Source: Beijerinckiaceae bacterium (lineage in GTDB: Bacteria; Pseudomonadota; Alphaproteobacteria; Rhizobiales; Beijerinckiaceae). Taken from it: 64,000 nucleotides of DNA. A program made the translations under genes and the position numbers. The notes under the pieces are model-generated. The model did not search any database. It worked only from the letters and a program-made list of their open reading frames with translations, and had not been told where the DNA came from. The stretch spans positions 62,001-126,000 of the forward strand of contig CANGFE010000001.1 in the NCBI GenBank assembly GCA_947453155.1. Reading direction: 5' to 3'. The stretch's first letter is position 1. Each line of letters opens with the position of its first letter. Shown here piece after piece: positions 26,122 to 33,927 of this stretch.

Positions 26122-26916
26122 ATGAGTGATGCAAGTACTGGCCAAGTCAGCATGAGCGATGTGTCGAAGACCTTCACATTGAAGGTGGATGGACAGATCC
26201 AAATTGTGCCGGCTTTGAAGTCGGTCAATTTCGACGTGAAGCAGGCTGAAATTGTCACGCTGATTGGCCCAAGCGGCTGCGGCAAGACGACAGCGTTGCG
26301 CATCCTCATGGGCCTTGAAACCGCAAGCCGCGGCAAGGTGACTGTTGGTGGCAAACAGGTGAACGGCTGCGGTTACGACCGCGGCCTCGTCTTCCAGCAT
26401 GCCGAATTGCTGCCATGGCTCACGGCCGCACAAAACGTCATGTTTGGCCTTGAGATGAAGGGCATGCGCGGCGCAGAACTGCGTGATACCGCTTTGCGTT
26501 ATCTTGATCTCGTTGGATTGAAAGATGCGGCAAACCGCCGTCCCTATCAATTATCTGGCGGCATGAAGCAACGCGTAGGCATTGCCCGTGCCTTGGCGAT
26601 TGATCCGGAAGTCCTGCTGATGGATGAACCTTTCGGCGCGCTCGATGCACAAACGCGCGAGACGTTGCAAGGCGAATTGCTCGACATTCAGGCACGTACG
26701 AAAAAGACCATTATCTTCGTGACGCATGATCTTGATGAGGCTGTGCTTCTCGCTGATCGCATTATCGTCATGCGGGCTGGATCGATTCAGGAAACAATCC
26801 AAGTTCCCTTGCAGCGCCCACGTGGCAATTTGGGCGCCTTGCGCGGCACGGCAGAATTTGCCGAAGCGCGGTACAAAGTTTGGAAAGCGTTGCATGGCGC
26901 TGAGGCGGTGCATTGA
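26122..26916 (+). CDS. ABC transporter ATP-binding protein
   Basis: 264 residues. All nucleotide-binding landmarks are present: Walker A GPSGCGKTTA near residue 50, Q-loop region VFQHAELLPW, signature LSGGMKQRVGIARAL near 140, Walker B VLLMDEPFGALD and the switch VTHDLDEA. It belongs to the SsuB/TauB/NrtD-like group that pairs with NMT1-type binding proteins. Cytosolic face of the importer. Its stop codon overlaps the permease start codon by one base. Confidence 0.95.
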   Translation: MSDASTGQVSMSDVSKTFTLKVDGQIQIVPALKSVNFDVKQAEIVTLIGPSGCGKTTALRILMGLETASRGKVTVGGKQVNGCGYDRGLVFQHAELLPWLTAAQNVMFGLEMKGMRGAELRDTALRYLDLVGLKDAANRRPYQLSGGMKQRVGIARALAIDPEVLLMDEPFGALDAQTRETLQGELLDIQARTKKTIIFVTHDLDEAVLLADRIIVMRAGSIQETIQVPLQRPRGNLGALRGTAEFAEARYKVWKALHGAEAVH

Positions 26917-27743
26917 TGAGCAAGATTGAAACAATCTCAGCGCCGACAGGCAACGACGACGCACCGAAGCTGAAGCGTGAAATGCCCAAATGGGCGATTA
27001 CCACTATGTCGGTGAGTGTCGTCATTCTGGCATGGGAGTTTTTTGGCCGGGATGTGAATCCGATCTTCGGCTCTTACCCCACTGCCATTTCGGTTGCCTT
27101 CTGGAAGCTTCTCGTCAGCGGGCAATTGCTTGCCGCTCTCACGCAAAGCCTCAAGGCCTTTGTGGTCGGTTATGGGCTTTCCGTTCTCATCGGCGTGCCA
27201 CTCGGTCTACTCATCGGGCGCTCCCGCTTTTTGGAAGCGGCCATCGGCGTGTTCATCACGGGCGCTTACGCCATGCCGCTTGTCGCGCTTGTGCCACTGC
27301 TCGTCCTTTGGATGGGTCTGGGCTTTGCGGTGAAGGCTTGCGTTGTCTTTTTGATGGCGGTTTTCCCGATCGTCATTAACACCTGGCTTGGTGTGCGCGC
27401 AGTTCCCAAAACGTTGATTGAAGTCGGCAAGAGCTTTGTTGCCTCAGACTTCACCATTCTGCGCCGCATCGTATTGCCTGCCACCATTCCTTATATTATG
27501 GCCGGCATTAAGCTCGCAGTCGGTCGTGGCGTGGTGGCTATGGTGATTGCAGAATTCTTCACTGCAATTTCCGGCCTAGGCGCCATCATTATCAATGCAG
27601 CCAATGCATTCGATACAGCGCGCATGTTCGTGCCTGTCATTGTTTTGATGGTGCTTGCCACCATGCTTAATTCCTTCGTCGGCTGGATTGAGCGCAAAGT
27701 GGCACCGTGGCAGGTCGAATTGTCTGGTCGCGACGAGGGTTGA
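26916..27743 (+). CDS. ABC transporter permease
   Basis: 275 residues from the ATG at 26916, which shares one base with the preceding stop. Six or so transmembrane helices, first at about residues 24-42. The EAA loop is visible as IEVGKSFVASDFTILRRIVLPATIPYIMAG, the site that docks the ATPase. Typical SsuC/TauC-like permease, probably acting as a homodimer with the binding protein and ATPase encoded just upstream. Confidence 0.94.
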   Translation: MSKIETISAPTGNDDAPKLKREMPKWAITTMSVSVVILAWEFFGRDVNPIFGSYPTAISVAFWKLLVSGQLLAALTQSLKAFVVGYGLSVLIGVPLGLLIGRSRFLEAAIGVFITGAYAMPLVALVPLLVLWMGLGFAVKACVVFLMAVFPIVINTWLGVRAVPKTLIEVGKSFVASDFTILRRIVLPATIPYIMAGIKLAVGRGVVAMVIAEFFTAISGLGAIIINAANAFDTARMFVPVIVLMVLATMLNSFVGWIERKVAPWQVELSGRDEG

Positions 27744-27744
27744 T

Positions 27745-28686
27745 ATGTCCAGAAAACTAAAACTCGCGGTTCCAGACCTCATCTCAAATTCCTACTTCCC
27801 TGCTGCCGCAGCCGTGGAGCTCGGCTTCTTCAAGAAGGAAGGGCTTGATGTCGATCTCGAGCTCATCTTCCCCGTCGACAAATGCTATGCGGCATTGCGC
27901 GACGGGACGATTGATTTTGTCGGCGGCTCTGCTCATTCGGCTCTTGCCGCGTTTCCGGAATGGAAAGGTGCCAAGCTTCTCTGCGCGCAGGCGCAGGGCA
28001 TGTATTGGTTTCTGGTCATGCGCGCGGACCTCAATCCACAAAAGGGCGATCTCGATATTGTAAAGGGTCGCAATATTGGCGCAGCACCTTGGGTCAATAT
28101 GGGTTTGCAGCGTCTGCTGATCAACGCGGGTTATGATCTCGAACGCGACCAGATCAAGATTGCACCGGTTCCCGGCGCCGCACCCGGCACCGGCCCGGTC
28201 AATTTCGGTCTCACAGCTGCAAAGGCTTTGGAAGAAGGAAAGATCGACGGCTTCTGGGCCAACGGTATGGGGACAGAAGTCGCGGTCACGCGTGGTGTCG
28301 GTAAGGTCGTTCTGGATATCCGTCGCGGTGATGGTCCCAAAGGCTGCTTCAATTATACGATGGCAAGCCTTGCGGCGTCCGATGTGCTCATCGAAAAAGA
28401 ACCAGAGATCGCCGCTGCCGCGGTGCGTGCTATCGTCGCCACGCAAAAGGCTTTGAAAGCGGACGTTTCACTCGCCACGACAGCTGGGCGCGTGCTGTTC
28501 CCTGAGCAGGAAGCAGGCCTGATCGGCCGCCTGATCGAACGCGATCTCCCTTACTATGATGCGAGCATCTCGCTGGAGTTCGTTTCGGGCATGAATCAAT
28601 TCAGTCGGGAAGTCGGCATATTAAAGGGCGACCCGTCATACGAGTCCGTCGTAGCAACACAATTCTCGAAATTCTGGACCGCGTGA
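27745..28686 (+). CDS. Leaderless NMT1/THI5-like binding-protein-fold protein
   Basis: 313 residues from ATG 27745, one base after the permease stop. The fold is that of a periplasmic binding protein: YFPAAAAVELGFFKKEGLDVD, YAALRDGTIDFVGGSAHSAL, then GRNIGAAPWVNMGLQRLL and ALEEGKIDGFWANGMG. No signal peptide is possible: the sequence starts directly in the first strand (MSRKLKLAVPDL), and the extended frame upstream lies in the permease gene. Two readings are open. It may be a cytosolic enzyme on this fold, as known for 4,5-dihydroxyphthalate decarboxylase and yeast Thi5, or a binding protein whose export is unexplained. Context with a monooxygenase, a cupin and amidases favours an enzyme or ligand sensor. 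Confidence 0.8.
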   Translation: MSRKLKLAVPDLISNSYFPAAAAVELGFFKKEGLDVDLELIFPVDKCYAALRDGTIDFVGGSAHSALAAFPEWKGAKLLCAQAQGMYWFLVMRADLNPQKGDLDIVKGRNIGAAPWVNMGLQRLLINAGYDLERDQIKIAPVPGAAPGTGPVNFGLTAAKALEEGKIDGFWANGMGTEVAVTRGVGKVVLDIRRGDGPKGCFNYTMASLAASDVLIEKEPEIAAAAVRAIVATQKALKADVSLATTAGRVLFPEQEAGLIGRLIERDLPYYDASISLEFVSGMNQFSREVGILKGDPSYESVVATQFSKFWTA

Positions 28687-28695
28687 GGACAGAAA

Positions 28696-29076
28696 ATGGC
28701 GATCAATAAATTACACGATGAATTCCACACACTCGACATGAACACCGGCTGGGAAGTGCCCGCGGGTTACCCCTCCGGCATCCAGCAGAAGATTCTGTCG
28801 GGCGCTTTGGATGAAGACAACAAGCGTGGTTCGCGCACGCGCCTTCTCCGTTTTGATGCGGGCGTCTACACAACAAAACCCTTCGTCCATGAATATTGGG
28901 AAGAAGTCTTTCTCGTATCTGGCGATCTCACAGTAGGCAATGATGACCAGGGCAAGGGTGGCGAAAGCTTCTCCCCCTTCACCTATGCCTGCCGTCCGCC
29001 GGGCGCCTTTCATGGCCCCTTCCGATCAGATAAGGGCTGCATCCTGCTCGAAATCCACTATTACGATCCGGTCTGA
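28696..29076 (+). CDS. Cupin-domain protein
   Basis: 126 residues forming a single double-stranded beta-helix. The part VYTTKPFVHEYWEEVFLVSGDLTVGND resembles cupin motif 1 with His and Glu ligands, and PPGAFHGPFRSDKGCILLEIHYYD resembles motif 2 with the second His. These residues would hold Fe or Mn. Such small cupins act as dioxygenases, isomerases or lyases in ring catabolism; a sensor or storage function cannot be excluded. Nine bases after the leaderless binding-fold gene and three before the second amidase, so clearly in the operon. Confidence 0.8.
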   Translation: MAINKLHDEFHTLDMNTGWEVPAGYPSGIQQKILSGALDEDNKRGSRTRLLRFDAGVYTTKPFVHEYWEEVFLVSGDLTVGNDDQGKGGESFSPFTYACRPPGAFHGPFRSDKGCILLEIHYYDPV

Positions 29077-29079
29077 TCC

Positions 29080-30423
29080 ATGAGCGCGCCCACACTCGAC
29101 CAATTGGCAGATGCTCTTGCGCAAGGCAAAACCACCAGCGAACAATTGGTGGAAGATTGCCTCGCACGCATTGCCGATCCGTCGGGTGAAGGCTCCACAA
29201 GTTTTGTGCATGTCGCAAAAGATCAGGCACGCGCCGCCGCGCGCGCTATGGATCAATTGCGCAAAGCTGGATCAGTGCCATCGGCCTTTGCGGGCATTCC
29301 TGTGTCGATCAAAGATTTGTTCGACATTGCGGGGGAACAGACGCGCGCTGGATCTGTCGTTCTGAAGGATGCCCCAGCCGCTTTAGTCGACGCCTCAGCG
29401 GTCGCGCGCCTCAAGGCAGCTGGTTTCATTGTCATCGGTCGCACGAATATGACCGAGTTTGCTTTCTCGGGCATTGGCATCAATCCGCATTACGGAACAC
29501 CAAAGAACGTCTTTGATCGCAAAACCGCGCGTGTGCCGGGTGGCTCTTCATCAGGTGCCGCTATTTCTATCACAGATGAAATGGCACATGGCGCACTCGG
29601 CACAGATACAGGCGGTTCCTGCCGTATTCCGGCGGCCTTCAATGCGATTGTAGGATATAAGCCGACAGCCAAGCGCGTACCCACGGATGGTGCCTTTCCG
29701 CTCTCGACCACATTGGATTCTATCGGGCCGCTTGCACGCACAGTCACCTGTTGCGCCATCCTCGACGCCGCTTTGTCAGGAAAGGAGCTGCAAGCACCTG
29801 CGCCTCGTGACCCAAAAGGGCTGCGCATCGCCATTCCAAAAGCCTATGTCCTCAATGATATGGACGCCGATGTGGCAGCCGCTTTTTCAGCCAGTTTGAA
29901 AAAACTGGCGGATGCCGGCGCCATCATCAGTGAAGTTGCTTTCCCTGAGATTGACGCCATCCCAACCGCCAATGCCAAAGGTGGCTTTGCGGCGCCAGAA
30001 AGCCTCGCCTCACATCGCGCTTTCATCGAAAAACATGCCGATCTTTATGACAAGCGTGTGCTCACCCGCATCCAGCGTGGTCATGAGCAATCGGCAAATG
30101 ATTATATTGACCTTATCCGCACGCGCGCGCAGATCATCCGCGAATTCGAAAACCGCATGTCGGAATATGATTGTCTCGCCTATCCGACGGTCCCAATTGT
30201 CGCCCCACCCATATCGGCTTTCACAGAAGACGCAGATTTTACGCGGCTTAATTTGCTCGTGTTGCGCAACCCATCCGTCATCAATTTTCTAAACGGTTGC
30301 GCGATTTCCGTTCCCATGACGCGTTTGCCATTAGCACCGACGGGTCTCATGCTGGCCTGCCCCGGCGGGCAAGACGCAAAACTCTTCGCGCTCGCCGCCG
30401 GGATTGAAGCGCTTCTCGCTTAA
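29080..30423 (+). CDS. Amidase-signature family hydrolase, second copy
   Basis: 447 residues. Catalytic elements: Lys in GIPVSIKDLFDIAGEQT, the cis-Ser region RVPGGSSSGAAISI and nucleophile region GTDTGGSCRIPAAFNAIVGYKPT, closer to the canonical signature than the upstream amidase. Two amidases of different lineage in one operon suggest two amide bonds in the substrate or successive intermediates. No signal peptide. It ends in a four-base convergent overlap with a small gene on the other strand, which marks the end of the cluster. Confidence 0.92.
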   Translation: MSAPTLDQLADALAQGKTTSEQLVEDCLARIADPSGEGSTSFVHVAKDQARAAARAMDQLRKAGSVPSAFAGIPVSIKDLFDIAGEQTRAGSVVLKDAPAALVDASAVARLKAAGFIVIGRTNMTEFAFSGIGINPHYGTPKNVFDRKTARVPGGSSSGAAISITDEMAHGALGTDTGGSCRIPAAFNAIVGYKPTAKRVPTDGAFPLSTTLDSIGPLARTVTCCAILDAALSGKELQAPAPRDPKGLRIAIPKAYVLNDMDADVAAAFSASLKKLADAGAIISEVAFPEIDAIPTANAKGGFAAPESLASHRAFIEKHADLYDKRVLTRIQRGHEQSANDYIDLIRTRAQIIREFENRMSEYDCLAYPTVPIVAPPISAFTEDADFTRLNLLVLRNPSVINFLNGCAISVPMTRLPLAPTGLMLACPGGQDAKLFALAAGIEALLA

Positions 30424-30659
30424 GCGTCGGCCAGATCGAACGTCTGCTGCAGTTCAGTCAGTTTCATTTTCAACGGAGCCCATTTGCGGCCCACTGAATG
30501 GTCTGGATGCACGCGCGCCAATTGCCATGTTCGGTCGTGTCGATCACGCGGGATGGCGCGCACCTCGATCCGCTCGAGCGTTTCATAGCCAGGCGCACTG
30601 CGCAGCGTTTCGAGGCAGATTTTCTCCAGCGCTGCGCGGTCCAGCAGTTTTTTCTGCAT
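30420..30659 (-). CDS. Small conserved-looking protein of unknown function
   Basis: 79 residues from ATG 30659, seven bases after GGAGG. Sequence is charged and compact (ALEKICLETLRSAPGYETLE, then RVHPDHSVGRKWAPLKMKL), with no membrane segment. The frame extends to an ATG at 30803 giving 127 residues with several cysteines at the start, but that extension looks low-quality and lacks a ribosome-binding site. Function unknown; I recognise no family. Confidence 0.6.
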   Translation of the reverse strand: MQKKLLDRAALEKICLETLRSAPGYETLERIEVRAIPRDRHDRTWQLARVHPDHSVGRKWAPLKMKLTELQQTFDLADA

Positions 30660-30862
30660 GTTCATGCCTCCGGATGCCCCGGCCCCTTTCATGTCCAAGA
30701 TCACTTGAGATGCGAGGCGCCATTCCCGGCGCTGCGTTCGGCCTGCTCCGCAGCGTCCGAAGGGCATTGCTCTCGCACAAAACGGACAGGCGTTGCAGTC
30801 CATCCCATCAACTCGTGACAGAGGTCACAGGTTCCTAAACGGCGTTATAGGTGCCGAAATAG

Positions 30863-30892
30863 AAAAGGGCCCCGCCTAGCGCGGAGCCCTTT
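30863..30892 (-). terminator. Rho-independent terminator of cspA
   Basis: Read on the minus strand, AAAGGGCTCCGCG, a short CTAG loop region and the complementary arm GGCGGGGCCCTTT form a near-perfect hairpin followed by T residues. It lies about 45 bases downstream of the cspA stop codon. Confidence 0.8.
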
Positions 30893-30935
30893 CGCATGGC
30901 CGTCAGAACTGAAGACCGAATGCTCTTCGAGGCTG

Positions 30936-31148
30936 TTAGCCAGCGACGCTGAGATTGCCAGCGGCCGACTTGCCGGTGCGCTTGTCAGCAACGATCTCGA
31001 AGTTGACCTTCTGACCTTCGTTGAGACCGCGCAGGCCAGCCTGCTCGACGGCGCTAACATGGACGAACACGTCCTTGCCGCCTTGATCAGGCTGGATGAA
31101 GCCGTAGCCCTTTGTCGCGTCGAACCATTTCACAGTTCCCGTAGCCAT
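30936..31148 (-). CDS. cspA: Cold-shock protein, CspA family
   Basis: 70 residues, the usual length, starting [21 protein letters not shown] at 31148 after AAGGAA. RNA-binding motifs RNP1 (KGYGFI) and RNP2 (VFVHV) are intact. A single-stranded nucleic acid chaperone that melts RNA secondary structure. Upstream in-frame codons would add 11 residues, but these fall in the leader and match no family sequence. The long intergenic region upstream (31149-31773) may hold a structured 5' leader, as cspA genes often have one. Confidence 0.96.
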   Translation of the reverse strand: MATGTVKWFDATKGYGFIQPDQGGKDVFVHVSAVEQAGLRGLNEGQKVNFEIVADKRTGKSAAGNLSVAG

Positions 31149-31773
31149 GGGAATATTCCTTATAAAGACATGCATAGTCATCGGCGCATCACGGATACGC
31201 CGCGCGATATCGAGTTCATCTGGAAGTCAGCAAACGCCTATCGGCGAGAGGCCTAATGGCCAGAGTCGATGCAAAGAACTTATGGACGTGTGCGACTTGG
31301 CGCAAGAACATAAAAAAACTTATTTCGCGCAAGCTTAACAAGAAATGCCTGAAAAAAGGCACTTTTCTTCAGCTGAGCTGAGGTAATCGGGCGCGCAGAT
31401 ACAACGACACCCGATCAATAAATGGTGAGCAAGTCACTCGTCGCCATAGTCTTCCTCACTCTCTGCGAGCGCCGCGTAGGCACAGCAGATCGAAGCCTCG
31501 GGATCCCAGGCACGCACAGCGGATACCATCCAAAGGGCACCTTCGAGATCATTGCAAGGGTGACGAACACCCGTTCCCTGAACCCACCAAATCAACACGG
31601 CACGCATACTCCAACCGGGACTGGAGAAAACCTAGCAGGCCGAGCTTAACAATCTCTTCCCGTCCTTCGCGCCATTGCCCGGGGGCGCTCAAAACCCTAA
31701 AATTAACGCCAATCAAGCCAGCAAGACGGCACAGGCGCACATAGGGGCAGCCTGAGCTATGGGAGGTAAATAA
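31149..31773. other. Long intergenic stretch between cspA and the first TctC-like gene
   Basis: About 625 bases with no well-supported gene. It should contain the cspA promoter and leader (minus strand) and the promoter of the binding-protein gene (plus strand), but I see no convincing -35/-10 pair. A short hairpin TGCCT-GAAAAA-AGGCA lies near 31346-31361, and the only coding candidate is a 57-residue frame at 31434-31607. A strong ribosome-binding site GGGAGG precedes 31774. Confidence 0.6.
31434..31607 (-). CDS. Possible small protein (57 residues)
   Basis: An open frame of 57 codons starting ATG 31607 with amino-acid composition like a real protein (LIWWVQGTGVRHPCNDLEGA, ending in the acidic ESEEDYGDE). 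A stop codon lies eight codons upstream in frame, so no longer start exists. GGAG sits only one base before the ATG, which is too close; a GTG three codons later would have better spacing. A weak hairpin follows at about 31361-31346. Function unknown; it may be spurious. Confidence 0.3.
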   Translation of the reverse strand: MRAVLIWWVQGTGVRHPCNDLEGALWMVSAVRAWDPEASICCAYAALAESEEDYGDE

Positions 31774-32808
31774 ATGTCTTTGTTGAAGAAAATAGCTCTT
31801 GGCCTGACTTTGGGCGCCGCTTTGGTGGGGTCTGCAATGGGACCCGTTGCGGCACAGGATTCGGGAGCGGCTTTCTATAAGGGCAAAACCGTCCGATTCA
31901 TTGTCGGATTGGGCGTGGGCGGGGGCTTTGACGCCTATGCCCGAATGATTGCGCCCTATCTCTCCAAAGAACTCGACACGACTGTGATCGTCGAGAATCT
32001 CCCAGGAGCCGGCGGTCTGCTCGCTTTGAACCAAGTTTCCACCGCACAACCCGATGGTCTGCGTGTGCTGATCGTGAATGGCACACCCGCGGCGCTTGGC
32101 CAGCTGCTCGAGCAAGATAATATTCGCTACGACCTCACCAAGGTCGATCATCTTGGCATTATCAGCGCCTATCCGTGGATCTGGCTCATGGGCCCCAAGA
32201 CGGATGTGAAGACCGTCGCAGATTCCATGAAGCCCGGCACCAAAATCCGCTGGGGTGGCACAGGCCCGAGCGATGGCCCAGCTGACGGCGCGGCGCTGAC
32301 TTGCCATGTCCTAAAACTCGATTGCCAGATCGTGCTTGGCTACAAGAGCAGCGGCGACATTGCGCTGGCCATGGAGCGCGGCGAGATGGATGGGCTTTAT
32401 CTGTCGGATTCCTCGGCCGCCAATTTCGTCAAAAACGGTCAGGCTCGCGCAGTGGCTGCCATGGGCCGCGTCCGTTCCGAACTTCTTCCTGACACGCCGA
32501 CCGTCTTCGAACAGATCAAGCTCTCGGCCGATCAGGAATGGTGGTTCGATTTCCGCGCCAATTTGAATGACCTTGGGCGCATCCTCATTACCACGCCCGG
32601 CACGCCGGCTGACCGCATCGCCTTCCTGCGTGGCGCGGTGAAGCGCGCCTTGACCAATCCCGAACTGCTTGCGGAAGGCCAGAAGACACAGCGCTTCATC
32701 GCCTATCAGCCACCGGAAACGGCCCTCGAAATGACGAAAAAAGTGCTGAGCGGCATCAATGCCGAGCAGAAGAAGATCGTCCGCGACGTCATCTTCAAAG
32801 CCAATTAA
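31774..32808 (+). CDS. Tripartite tricarboxylate transporter substrate-binding protein (TctC/Bug-like)
   Basis: 344 residues. Signal peptide (KKIALGLTLGAALVGSAMGP, cleavage near VAAQ), then the Bug-family start FYKGKTVRFIVGLGVGGGFDAYARMIAPYL, VENLPGAGGLLALNQV and LLPDTPTVFEQIKL. A cysteine pair CHVLKLDC near residue 180 could form a disulfide. Binds a carboxylate-type ligand in the periplasm. No TctA/TctB membrane partners occur in this window, so it is an orphan here. GGGAGG gives a strong ribosome-binding site. A close paralogue follows 81 bases downstream. Confidence 0.92.
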   Translation: MSLLKKIALGLTLGAALVGSAMGPVAAQDSGAAFYKGKTVRFIVGLGVGGGFDAYARMIAPYLSKELDTTVIVENLPGAGGLLALNQVSTAQPDGLRVLIVNGTPAALGQLLEQDNIRYDLTKVDHLGIISAYPWIWLMGPKTDVKTVADSMKPGTKIRWGGTGPSDGPADGAALTCHVLKLDCQIVLGYKSSGDIALAMERGEMDGLYLSDSSAANFVKNGQARAVAAMGRVRSELLPDTPTVFEQIKLSADQEWWFDFRANLNDLGRILITTPGTPADRIAFLRGAVKRALTNPELLAEGQKTQRFIAYQPPETALEMTKKVLSGINAEQKKIVRDVIFKAN

Positions 32809-32889
32809 GGGCGCCCTCGCCCCCTTGCAGCGACTCCCGGCGCGGTCTAGCCTCTTGAAAAAGGGGCAACAGACCCCGCCTGGGAGGAA

Positions 32890-33924
32890 ATGATGCCAAA
32901 GATCTCGCGTCTTGCGACTGCCTTTTGTGCTGGCTTGCTGTCTCTTGGCCTGAGTGGCGCGGCGCAAGCGGATGAAGCCGAATTCTACAAAGGCAAAACC
33001 GTACGTCTGGTGAATGGCGGCGCGGCAGGATCGGGCTTCGATCTTTATTCGCGCATGCTTCAGCCCTGGCTCGCCAAATATCTGGGCGCCACAGTTATTG
33101 TGGAATCGCGCCCAGGTGCGGGCATGATGACGGCGATGAACCATGTCTGGGGCGCAGCGCCCGATGGACTCACGCTGATGCTGGCCCCCGGCGAAGGCGC
33201 TGTCTTTGCCAAGCTCACGGATGATCCCGCCATCCGTTTCGATCTGACGAAATTCCCTATCGTTGCGCGCGTGAATACAGCCCCGCGTGTCCTGATCGTC
33301 TATCCCGATGGCCCATTCAAAACGATGGCGGATTTCGCTAAACCGCCGAAGACAATTTTCATTGGTGCGAATGGCAAGACAGATGGCGCATCGGACACAT
33401 CAGCCGTCGTCTGCCACGCGCTCAAGATTCCTTGCAAGATTATGATTGGCTATCCCTCATCGAAAGAATTTTCGATGGCGGCCATTCGTGGTGAGGTGGA
33501 CGGGACCATTCTCGTCGACGATTCCGCCGTGCGTTATTCCGACAATGGCCAATTGCGCGCTCTGGCTGTGATGTCGCGCGAACGCGCCCCGCTCATGCCC
33601 AAAGTGCCGACGATTTTCGAAGAATTGAAACTGGATGCTGAAGCCACTTGGTGGCTCGATTTCCGCGAAGATCTCCGCAAAATCGGCCGCCTGCTCGTTG
33701 TGCCACCAGGCATCAGCAAGGAGCGACTGGCTTTTCTGCGCGATGTGTCCAGGAAGGTCCTGAACGACAAGGAAGCTTTGGCCGAATTCGAGCAGCGCAA
33801 CCAACCGGCACTTTATGGCGATCCGGAAGAAATGACACGCCTGGTCACAAAAGCGCTGGATGGCTCAATCGGTGAAGCGCGTTTACGTGAATTGAAACAC
33901 GTCATCACCGAAAAATATTATTGA
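32890..33924 (+). CDS. TctC/Bug-like substrate-binding protein, tandem paralogue
   Basis: 344 residues, the same length as the upstream paralogue. Signal peptide with cleavage near AAQA-D, then FYKGKTVRLVNGGAAGSGFDLYSRMLQPWL, VESRPGAGMMTAMNHV and MPKVPTIFEELKL. The cysteine pair is kept (CHALKIPC). The glycine-rich ligand loop differs (NGGAAGSG versus GLGVGGG), so ligand preference has probably diverged. Start ATG 32890 follows GGGAGGAA; a second ATG is the next codon. No membrane components nearby. Confidence 0.92.
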   Translation: MMPKISRLATAFCAGLLSLGLSGAAQADEAEFYKGKTVRLVNGGAAGSGFDLYSRMLQPWLAKYLGATVIVESRPGAGMMTAMNHVWGAAPDGLTLMLAPGEGAVFAKLTDDPAIRFDLTKFPIVARVNTAPRVLIVYPDGPFKTMADFAKPPKTIFIGANGKTDGASDTSAVVCHALKIPCKIMIGYPSSKEFSMAAIRGEVDGTILVDDSAVRYSDNGQLRALAVMSRERAPLMPKVPTIFEELKLDAEATWWLDFREDLRKIGRLLVVPPGISKERLAFLRDVSRKVLNDKEALAEFEQRNQPALYGDPEEMTRLVTKALDGSIGEARLRELKHVITEKYY

Positions 33925-33927
33925 GAT

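Noticed and set aside
31549-32307. 252-residue minus-strand frame
   Set aside because: Antisense shadow of the TctC-like gene; that gene has a signal peptide and family motifs, this frame has neither.
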